Positions 5,785 to 11,881 of a stretch of 11,881 nucleotides of DNA are shown piece by piece. The DNA comes from Bacteroidales bacterium (GTDB taxonomy: Bacteria; Bacteroidota; Bacteroidia; Bacteroidales; DYOH01): positions 1 through 11,881 of the forward strand of contig DAOVUO010000034.1 in NCBI GenBank assembly GCA_030632545.1, written 5' to 3'. Made by a program: the position numbers and the translations under genes. Under the pieces are notes generated by a model. The model did no database searches. It saw nothing but the letters and a program-made list of their open reading frames with translations, and was not told the origin of the DNA. Position 1 is the first letter of the stretch, and each line of letters opens with the position of its first letter.

Positions 5785-7045
5785 AACAGTAATTATTACA
5801 AGCATACTCATAGTGTTAAGTACACTTATAAGCAATGCTCAGAGCTCTACAAACTCGCCATTCTCACGTTTTGGACTAGGTGAGTTTACTCAGTTTCAAA
5901 CACCTTACAACTTGGCTCAAGGGGGTGTTTTTTCTTCGTTAAGAAGTCCAGCAAATATTAATATAGCAAATCCAGCGTCGTATACTGCAACTCGAAATCA
6001 AAGTTTTTTATTAGAATTTGGACTACAAAACAAAAATAGTCTTTACAAAGAAGCAGGAAATGAAGTGTATACTGGAGATGGCAATTTAAGTTATTTTGCC
6101 GCACAATTTCCAGTAACAAAATGGTGGTCGGCTAGCTTTGGCTTAATCCCTTACAGTGTGCTTGGCTACAATATCACACACAATGAAAGTATCTCAGATA
6201 TTGATTCCACACAAATTATTTACCATGGAAATGGTGGATTAAATGCGGTTTATATTGGTAATTCCTTTGAGCTATTCAAAAGAATATCTATTGGTATTAA
6301 TGCAAATTTCCTGTATGGAAGTAGCAAAACTTTGAGTACTGCTACGGTTTTTAGCGACAATTTCCAAAGCACCTTAATAAATACTAAAGCAGCCTACTTT
6401 CATCAATTTAATTATAGGATAGGAGTACAATACTACGACACTCTATTTAAAGATATTTCAATTGTATTAGGGGGTACATTTGAGAATAAAACCGACTTAA
6501 AAGCATCATCTAACTACAATTCAATAAATTATTTACTAATTAATGGGATGCAATTTAGCGACACCTTAAATTTTGTAGAAGCAGATGAACAGTTAGTTGA
6601 ACTTCCTCAATACTTTTCTGGTGGATTAAGTATAAAAAAAGGCAAAAAATTAACGCTAAGTGCCGATTATTATCTTCGTGATTGGAAAAATGCATTTTTT
6701 TTAGATGAAAATATATCTAGCTACAACACTGAATATGGCTACGCTTTAGGTTCTGAAATCATACCAAGTTTGGGTGCACCACAAATTTGGCGAAACATTA
6801 GGTACCGTTTTGGCGTTTACTATAAACAAACGAATATAAATATCAACAACAACCCATTACTTGATTATGGAATTGGCTTTGGAGTAGGAATACCAATAAA
6901 AGTATCCAGCACGATTGTCAACTTTACAGTAAATATGGGAAAACGCTCAACCTACGAACCTAACACACTTGAAGAATATTACACAAACATACATATAGAC
7001 CTTTCATTAGGCGATGTATGGTTTATTAAACGTAAATTTGATTAA
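5777..7045 (+). CDS. Uncharacterised outer-membrane beta-barrel-like protein
   Basis: A 422-residue exported protein. The N-terminus is a signal peptide (basic start, hydrophobic 4-18, likely cleavage after SNA at 19-21). The mature protein begins with a SPFSRFGLGEF motif (27-37) and then NINIANPASY (60-69), which I recognise from a conserved Bacteroidota outer-membrane family of unknown function with distant resemblance to FadL/OmpP1-type barrels. Alternating polar and hydrophobic strands with many Y, F and W run to the end, and the last residues (WFIKRKFD) are aromatic/basic as in barrel ends, though the final residue is D. It overlaps coaX by 8 nt and the TPR gene follows after 18 nt. Its placement with lptC suggests a role in envelope assembly or transport, but the substrate is unknown. 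Confidence 0.8.
   Translation: MRKTVIITSILIVLSTLISNAQSSTNSPFSRFGLGEFTQFQTPYNLAQGGVFSSLRSPANINIANPASYTATRNQSFLLEFGLQNKNSLYKEAGNEVYTGDGNLSYFAAQFPVTKWWSASFGLIPYSVLGYNITHNESISDIDSTQIIYHGNGGLNAVYIGNSFELFKRISIGINANFLYGSSKTLSTATVFSDNFQSTLINTKAAYFHQFNYRIGVQYYDTLFKDISIVLGGTFENKTDLKASSNYNSINYLLINGMQFSDTLNFVEADEQLVELPQYFSGGLSIKKGKKLTLSADYYLRDWKNAFFLDENISSYNTEYGYALGSEIIPSLGAPQIWRNIRYRFGVYYKQTNININNNPLLDYGIGFGVGIPIKVSSTIVNFTVNMGKRSTYEPNTLEEYYTNIHIDLSLGDVWFIKRKFD
7033..7040 (+). promoter_or_regulatory. Possible internal -7 promoter box before the TPR gene
   Basis: TAAATTTG matches TAnnTTTG exactly and lies 23 nt before the ATG at 7064, but it is inside the end of the preceding gene and no TTTG occurs at the -33 spacing. 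In AT-rich DNA such a match may be chance. Confidence 0.25.
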
Positions 7046-7063
7046 TTAATTTTTGCAATTGGT

Positions 7064-8725
7064 ATGAAGACAAATCTGTATTTGAAAGTAATTGTGCTAC
7101 TAGTATTTAGTTTTATAGCTACTAATCCTAGTTTCGCACAAAGTGAAGAAGTAAAAACAACATTTAATGCAAGATTTCCAAGTCTAGTAGAATCTGTTAG
7201 AGCACAAACATTAAGCGGGACTGTGGATGCATCAAAAACATCTGAGATAAGAGAGCTAAACAATAATCTGGATGCAGGTTTACAAGATATGAGCTCATTT
7301 GAAATCGACCCCAAAGATCCAGTTCTTGTATTTTTTGAGAAAAAAGATTTTAAAGGAAAGATTTTCAAAAAAGAACCACAAAGAGCTCATGATGAACTAG
7401 TAACAATGATGGAACTTGCTAAAAATGATTTAAGAGATTTTATGGCTGATAAAACTCAATTTGGCATTGACCCAAGAACAGCTCAGCGTACAATTTCATT
7501 ATTTATTGAATTCAAAAAGCAAAATCATTTCGATGAGGCCTATGCACCATGGACATACTCTTTTTTATATAGTCCTCGTGCCCACAAAGCGATATACACA
7601 ACTGGCGAAAGTATTATTCAAGGTTTAATTGAGAAAGAAAGTAATGCTGAAAGAAAAGAGAATCTTGTTGATACCTTAATGATTATGTATGACCAAAGGA
7701 TAAAATACTTCAACCAAGAAGGTTATGTATTAGGAAGAAAGGCTGTCAACTTGCTTAAATATCGTCCGGCAGCAATTATAGAGGCAGATAATATTTTGGA
7801 GAAAAGTATTACTCTTGAAACTGAAAAATCATCTCCTGCTGTTATGCTTGTATTCATGCAAACTACTGCAGAATTGTTTAAAAGAGAAACTAAAGACAAC
7901 AGCGGTGCTGTAATTGTGGATGCAGCTAAAGTAATTAAAACATATAATACTTTAAGCGATTTAGTTACAAAAGCATTAGACGCTTCGTCAACTGAGAAAG
8001 AATCTGATATCATAAAAATGGCTCAAAAAGGGATAGAACTTCATTTTGCGAATAGTGGTGCTGCTAATTGCGAGGCATTAATAGCAATAAATGAACCTAA
8101 ATTTGCTAAAGAAGAAAATAAACAAGATACTGCATTCCTTATAAACACGCTCAAACTACTAAACAGACAAGGATGTGATGAAAGTGAATTGCATTTTGAA
8201 ATGTCGAAACAACTATATTCTGTACAGCCATCGGCTTTAGCAGCTGGAGGTATTGCAACAAGATATTTGAAGCAAAAAAATTATGAGAATGCGATTAAGT
8301 ATTATACTGAAGCTTTAGATAAATGTCAAAATCCTGAAAGCCAAGCAAAATTTAACTATCAAATGGCTTATGCTCACAAAGAAATGGGTAAATATTCGCA
8401 AGCAAGAACATACGCTAGAAAAGCAATTTCATTAAAAGCTGATTTTGGACAAGCATATATTATGATAGCAATGATGTACGCTGCTAGTGAAAAATCATGT
8501 GGTTCAAATTCATTTGAGCAAGCACAAGTTTATTGGGTTGCAGTTGATATGCTTAATAAAGCAAAAAATGCAGATCCTTCAATAGCGGCTCAAGCAAATA
8601 AATATATTAACTCATATAAACCACGTTACCCAAACAAAGAGGAAGCATTTATGCACTCTGTTACAGCGGGGAAGACTGTAAAAGTTGGTTGTTGGATTCA
8701 AAGTAATACAAAAGCTAGATTTTAA
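7064..8725 (+). CDS. Exported TPR-repeat protein of unknown function
   Basis: A 553-residue protein with a clear signal peptide (cleavage likely after SFA at 23-25), so it acts in the periplasm or at the outer membrane. Residues 26-385 are mostly helical with no recognised domain. Tetratricopeptide repeats lie near 391-460: ALAAGGIATRYLKQKNYENA with IKYYTEALDK, then SQAKFNYQMAYAHKEMGKY with SQARTYARKAISLKAD. A further partial repeat may lie near 461-505. The tail (about 514-553) contains SYKPRYPNKEEAFMH and VGCWI, resembling a C-terminal motif I recall from this Bacteroidota family. Five cysteines are at 337, 371, 421, 479 and 543. It lies between the barrel-like protein and lptC. TPR domains usually hold protein partners, so an assembly or scaffold role is likely but unproven. 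Confidence 0.85.
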   Translation: MKTNLYLKVIVLLVFSFIATNPSFAQSEEVKTTFNARFPSLVESVRAQTLSGTVDASKTSEIRELNNNLDAGLQDMSSFEIDPKDPVLVFFEKKDFKGKIFKKEPQRAHDELVTMMELAKNDLRDFMADKTQFGIDPRTAQRTISLFIEFKKQNHFDEAYAPWTYSFLYSPRAHKAIYTTGESIIQGLIEKESNAERKENLVDTLMIMYDQRIKYFNQEGYVLGRKAVNLLKYRPAAIIEADNILEKSITLETEKSSPAVMLVFMQTTAELFKRETKDNSGAVIVDAAKVIKTYNTLSDLVTKALDASSTEKESDIIKMAQKGIELHFANSGAANCEALIAINEPKFAKEENKQDTAFLINTLKLLNRQGCDESELHFEMSKQLYSVQPSALAAGGIATRYLKQKNYENAIKYYTEALDKCQNPESQAKFNYQMAYAHKEMGKYSQARTYARKAISLKADFGQAYIMIAMMYAASEKSCGSNSFEQAQVYWVAVDMLNKAKNADPSIAAQANKYINSYKPRYPNKEEAFMHSVTAGKTVKVGCWIQSNTKARF

Positions 8726-8823
8726 ATGAAATGAAACTGCTAATAACTGAGATAATAATTTACACACAAATGAAATGATTAAAATTCTCGTTAATAGACA
8801 AGTTTCATACAGATTATAAATAT

Positions 8824-9396
8824 ATGAAAAGGCACATATTAAATAATTTAAAAAGAATGATTCTCCTTGTGGGAATCGTTTTTTTTGTTTCTTGTGAAAA
8901 TAATATTGACAAGATAAAATTAATTACAGACATAGATAAACGTCCTTCGGCCACAGCAGAAAATATTGTTGTAAACTACACAAAAAATGGACGATTAGAA
9001 ATGAAGCTTTTTGCACCACTTCTCGAACAATACAGCTGGAATAAAGATGCGCCGTATAATGAATTTAAAAAGGGAATTAAAGTACTCTTTTACAGTGAAG
9101 AGGGGGAACTTCAATCAACATTAAATGCCGATTATGCCAAATATTACATGAACAAAAAGCTATGGGAAGTTCGTGATAATGTAGAGATGATAAACCCTGA
9201 TGGTGACAAACTTACGACAAATTTAATGTATGCTGACGAAAATTCCCAGAAAATGTATTCCGACGAGTATGTAAAAATTACGACACAAGATGGTACTGAA
9301 ATTTCTGGAAAAAGGGGTTTTATTTCTAACTTTGATTTTACTGAATATAGTTTTAAAAATGTTTCAGGAATAATCAATGTTAAAGAGAATAAATAA
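8824..9396 (+). CDS. lptC: LptC-type LPS export lipoprotein
   Basis: Part of the LPS transport bridge: LptC takes lipopolysaccharide from the LptBFG extractor and passes it to LptA. The 190-residue protein has a hydrophobic start (11-23) and a lipobox ending FFVSC (C24), so it is predicted to be a lipoprotein, whereas the E. coli protein is a bitopic membrane protein. The rest is predicted beta-jellyroll: repeated strands with ADYAKYYMNKKLWEVRDNVE (103-122), NPDGDKLTTNLMYAD (124-138) and ISGKRGFISNFDFTEYSFKN (160-179), the pattern typical of LptC. A 98-nt gap separates it from the TPR gene, longer than the other gaps of the cluster. The gap holds only a weak inverted repeat (ATGAAAC 8731-8737, GTTTCAT 8802-8808) and no clear promoter. 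Confidence 0.9.
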   Translation: MKRHILNNLKRMILLVGIVFFVSCENNIDKIKLITDIDKRPSATAENIVVNYTKNGRLEMKLFAPLLEQYSWNKDAPYNEFKKGIKVLFYSEEGELQSTLNADYAKYYMNKKLWEVRDNVEMINPDGDKLTTNLMYADENSQKMYSDEYVKITTQDGTEISGKRGFISNFDFTEYSFKNVSGIINVKENK

Positions 9397-9408
9397 TGCT
9401 ACTTAATA

Positions 9409-9615
9409 ATGAATAAAAACATTCAAAACAAGGCCTCTAGGATACTTGAAATTATTTGGTTAATAATTGCTGGTCTGAGTTTACTAATTGTTATTCAGAA
9501 TATAGTTTATCAAAATTGGGAAAACACTTTACTATTTAGTGCTTTTATTCTTGTTGCTCTTTTTATGCATTTTCTTAGACGAAACAATAGAATAAAAGAA
9601 GAAAACGAAAATTAA
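9409..9615 (+). CDS. Small two-helix membrane protein of unknown function
   Basis: A 68-residue protein with two predicted transmembrane helices (about 13-33, rich in I, L and W, and about 38-57), a short connecting loop containing YQNWEN, and a charged tail RRNNRIKEENEN. The basic residues before the first helix and after the second suggest both ends are cytoplasmic. It starts 12 nt after lptC and its TAA shares one base with the ATG of the next gene (TAATG), so translation is probably coupled to the CNNM-type protein. It matches no family I can name. Coupling suggests a subunit or accessory of the neighbouring membrane protein. The open frame between two tightly spaced genes, with coding-like composition, supports it being real. 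Confidence 0.78.
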   Translation: MNKNIQNKASRILEIIWLIIAGLSLLIVIQNIVYQNWENTLLFSAFILVALFMHFLRRNNRIKEENEN

Positions 9616-10868
9616 TGGAATCAATCTTTGTTATACTTGTTTCACTCGTATTTTCAGCTTTCTTTTCAGGAATGGAGATTGCTTATGTATCTTCTAATAA
9701 ATTACAAATAGAAATTAATAAGAAAAATGAGAATTTTAAAGCATCATTATTTGAACTTTTCACAAATAACGATGCGCTCTACATAGCCACAATGCTCATT
9801 GGCAACAATATAGCCCTTGTAATTTATGGTATTTCTATGGGCGAAGCGCTCAAACCAATTATTTCACTGATTTCTCAAAGTGAAATTAGTATTTTATTGA
9901 TTCAAACTATAATTTCGACATTAATTATACTCATTACTGCAGAATTTCTCCCCAAAACAGTTTTTAGGAATAATGCTAATAAAGCAATTGATTTTTTTGC
10001 TATTCCAGTTGCTGCATTTATTATCTTTTTCTATCCAATAGCAAAAATAACCATTTTAGGCTCCAATATTATATTACGGTTTTTATTTAAAGTTAATTTA
10101 AATGATAAAAATCACAGAGTAGTGTTTGGAAAAGTTGATTTAAACCATTTTGTAGAACAAATTAATAAGCAAGAAACGCCTGAAGACAACATTGATAATG
10201 AAATAAAAATATTCCAAAATGCACTTGATTTCTCAAATATAAAAATTAGAGAATGTATGATTCCTCGTACAGAATTGGAAGCAATTGAAATAAATAAATC
10301 CATTGAAGATCTAAAGGAAAAATTCACAACTTCCAGATATTCAAGAATACTAATTTATGAGGAATCTATTGACAATATTGTTGGCTATTTTCATCATTCC
10401 GAACTATTTAAAAAACCTCGTACAATAAGCGAAAAACTCAAAAATCTTATTATTGTCCCCGAAACAATGAATGCAAAAAAAATGCTAAACAAATTTATTC
10501 AACAGCATAAAAGCATGGCTCTTGTAGTTGATGAGTTTGGAGGCACTTCTGGTATTGTTACTATGGAAGACATTGTGGAAGAGATTTTTGGCGAAATTGA
10601 GGATGAGCACGATTTACAAGAATTTATTGAAAAACAAATTAACGAAACTAGCTTTCTATTTTCGGCTCGTTTAGAAATTGACTATATAAACACTAAATAC
10701 GGAATCAAACTACCAGTATCTTCTGACTACGAAACTATTGCAGGATTTATAGTTGTTAATTTAGGCTATATTCCACTACAAGGTGAAACACATAAAATTG
10801 ACCAGTTTTTTGTAAAAATAAAAGAAGCAAGTAGCTCTAGGATAGAACTAATTGAATTATCTTTTTGA
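9615..10868 (+). CDS. CNNM/HlyC-CorC family membrane protein with CBS pair
   Basis: A 417-residue inner-membrane protein. The N-terminal CNNM (DUF21) domain (about 1-160) has several membrane helices, with SGMEIAY (18-24) and TAEFLPKT (108-115), residues conserved in the magnesium-transport-related branch. Two CBS motifs follow (about 210-330): CMIPRTEL (214-221) and the VVDEFGGTSGIVTMEDI stretch (304-320) continuing VEEIFGEIEDEHD. A CorC_HlyC domain ends the protein (about 340-417). Family members are annotated as haemolysin or Mg2+/Co2+ efflux proteins; the haemolysin name is misleading and the real substrate is uncertain. The ATG overlaps the stop of the 68-residue protein by one base. GldE belongs to the same broad family, but the neighbours here do not support that name. 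Confidence 0.92.
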   Translation: MESIFVILVSLVFSAFFSGMEIAYVSSNKLQIEINKKNENFKASLFELFTNNDALYIATMLIGNNIALVIYGISMGEALKPIISLISQSEISILLIQTIISTLIILITAEFLPKTVFRNNANKAIDFFAIPVAAFIIFFYPIAKITILGSNIILRFLFKVNLNDKNHRVVFGKVDLNHFVEQINKQETPEDNIDNEIKIFQNALDFSNIKIRECMIPRTELEAIEINKSIEDLKEKFTTSRYSRILIYEESIDNIVGYFHHSELFKKPRTISEKLKNLIIVPETMNAKKMLNKFIQQHKSMALVVDEFGGTSGIVTMEDIVEEIFGEIEDEHDLQEFIEKQINETSFLFSARLEIDYINTKYGIKLPVSSDYETIAGFIVVNLGYIPLQGETHKIDQFFVKIKEASSSRIELIELSF

Positions 10869-10886
10869 TAGTACCGTATCTAAAAC

Positions 10887-10916
10887 AAAAGAGACTACCA
10901 AGGGTAATCTCTTTTT
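10887..10916. terminator. Bidirectional intrinsic terminator between convergent genes
   Basis: A 13-bp stem AAAAGAGACTACC (10887-10899) and GGTAATCTCTTTT (10903-10915) with a 3-nt loop. On the plus strand one pair is a C-A mismatch; on the minus strand the same pair is a G-U wobble. A run of T follows on the plus side and the A-rich arm supplies the T run on the minus side. It lies 18 nt after the CNNM gene stop and 5 nt before the fbp stop, so it probably ends both transcripts. Confidence 0.88.
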
Positions 10917-10921
10917 ATAAT

Positions 10922-11881
10922 TTATTTATGAGTTTTATTTTTTGCTGCTAGTTGGCGCGGTGGTTTAGCCTTATATTCCTCCATAAATTCACTAGCCAAA
11001 TTAACTAATTTACGAGAACCAACAAAATAAGGTACTCGCTGATGCAGAGAATCAGGACGAATATCGAGTATTCTATTTCCTCTTCCATCTGTAGCAAGCC
11101 CCCCCGCTTGTTCAATAACAAAAGCCATAGGGTTACACTCGTACAACAATCTTAACTTACCCGTTGGACTACTTGCCGTTTCTGGATAAATATAAATACC
11201 ACCTTTTAGCAAATTCCTATGAAAATCAGCCACCAACGAACCTATATAACGTGAAGTAAAAGGTCTGTTTGTTGGCTTATCATTTTCTTGACAATATTTA
11301 ATAAATTTTTTAACTCCTTGAGGAAACTTTATATAATTACCTTCATTTATAGAATAGATTATTCCATTCTGTGGAATTTGAATATTAGAATGTGATAAAC
11401 AAAACTCACCAATAGATGGGTCTAAAGTAAATCCATTTACACCTCGTCCAGTAGTATATACAAGCATTGTTGAACTTCCATATATTATATATCCCGCAGC
11501 TACTTGCTTAGTGCCTTCTTGTAAGAAATCCTCCATTCCTGCCTTATGACCTTTAGGAGTAACTCGCCTATAAATAGCAAAAATAGTACCTATCGAAACA
11601 TTTACATCAATATTAGATGAACCGTCTAATGGATCCATAGTTACTACATATCTTCCATCATTAGCCAAATCATCATCAAAGGTAACAATTCCTTCATTTT
11701 CTTCGGATGCAATACCACAACACTCACTACTACCCCTTAATGCATTAATAAACTTTTCATTTGCAAATACATCAAGCTTTTTCTGCTGCTCACCTGTTGC
11801 ATTATACTCATCAATTTCACCTAAAATATCCACTAAGCCTGCCTTATTCACCTCTCTATTTACAACTTTAGCAGCGATGCC
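10922..11881 (-). CDS. fbp: Class I fructose-1,6-bisphosphatase (N-terminus outside the window)
   Basis: Removes the 1-phosphate of fructose 1,6-bisphosphate in gluconeogenesis. At least 319 residues are visible. The frame stays open to the right edge, and the first visible residues GIAAKVVNREVNKAGL are internal family sequence, so the real start lies beyond 11881. The GTG at 11849-11851 should not be taken as the start. Class I motifs are ASEENEG (metal-binding acid region), DPLDGSSNIDV (metal/substrate site), GYIIYGSSTMLVYTTGRG, YSINEGNY, YIGSLVADFHRNL, KGGIYIYPE and GKLRLLYECNPMAF with EQAGG. The tail KPPRQLAAKNKTHK is basic. It converges on the coaX cluster and shares its terminator. No disruption is visible. 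Allosteric AMP regulation cannot be judged because the N-terminal site is missing. Confidence 0.96.
   Translation of the reverse strand, partial: GIAAKVVNREVNKAGLVDILGEIDEYNATGEQQKKLDVFANEKFINALRGSSECCGIASEENEGIVTFDDDLANDGRYVVTMDPLDGSSNIDVNVSIGTIFAIYRRVTPKGHKAGMEDFLQEGTKQVAAGYIIYGSSTMLVYTTGRGVNGFTLDPSIGEFCLSHSNIQIPQNGIIYSINEGNYIKFPQGVKKFIKYCQENDKPTNRPFTSRYIGSLVADFHRNLLKGGIYIYPETASSPTGKLRLLYECNPMAFVIEQAGGLATDGRGNRILDIRPDSLHQRVPYFVGSRKLVNLASEFMEEYKAKPPRQLAAKNKTHK

Noticed and set aside
7042..8013. Minus-strand open frames at 7042-7368 and 7723-8013
   Set aside because: Shadows of the exported TPR gene; no domain, no start signal.
8726..8823. Separate promoter or terminator between the TPR gene and lptC
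   Set aside because: Only a 7-bp inverted repeat 64 nt apart and no TAnnTTTG box; not enough to call either.
9144..10327. Minus-strand open frames at 9144-9377 and 10112-10327
   Set aside because: Shadows of lptC and of the CNNM gene.
9615..10868. Gliding motility protein GldE
   Set aside because: Same broad family, but GldE normally sits by ssb and mutY, and here the neighbours are lptC and fbp.
11849..11851. GTG as start codon of fbp
   Set aside because: The frame upstream encodes conserved fructose-bisphosphatase sequence up to the window edge.

Overview
The window looks like chromosomal DNA from an AT-rich member of the Bacteroidota (Bacteroidetes). The evidence is the gene families and their order (coaX, an outer-membrane protein, a TPR protein, a lipoprotein-type lptC, a CNNM/HlyC-type protein), the lack of clear Shine-Dalgarno sequences before most starts, and matches to the Bacteroidota promoter consensus (TTTG, about 19 nt, TAnnTTTG). 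The class within the phylum cannot be settled from this sequence. I see no rRNA, tRNA, insertion sequence, CRISPR array or phage gene.

Left part, minus strand (1-1536): the start of a menaquinone operon. menF (isochorismate synthase) is followed after 2 nt by menD, which is cut by the window edge. Upstream of menF is a strong intrinsic terminator, and beyond it (up to 1900) about 370 nt without a gene. On the minus strand that gap can fold into an elaborate structure: a 14-bp perfect stem extended by 5 bp, a nested 11-bp hairpin, a duplicated 12-nt motif, and an alternative pairing that competes with the terminator. It may be a cis-regulatory leader of menF, a free small RNA, or the 3' UTR of the upstream response regulator. 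This is the least explained element in the window.

Second part, minus strand (1901-4874): a two-component cassette. A CheY-like receiver (4473-4874), a cytoplasmic PAS histidine kinase of the HisKA_3/NarX-like type (3074-4450) and a NarL/FixJ response regulator (2423-3070) form a tight operon. A second single-domain receiver (1901-2290) follows, behind a 14-bp inverted repeat and its own Bacteroidota-type promoter.

Third part, plus strand (5050-10868): an envelope and housekeeping cluster. It runs coaX (CoA synthesis), a secreted beta-barrel-like protein, a TPR protein with a signal peptide, lptC (LPS transport lipoprotein), a 68-residue two-helix membrane protein, and a CNNM/CBS-domain transporter-like protein. 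Several genes overlap or nearly touch. Company with lptC suggests that the unnamed members work in the cell envelope. The cluster ends at a hairpin terminator shared with the convergent fbp gene (class I fructose-1,6-bisphosphatase, minus strand), whose N-terminus lies beyond the right edge.
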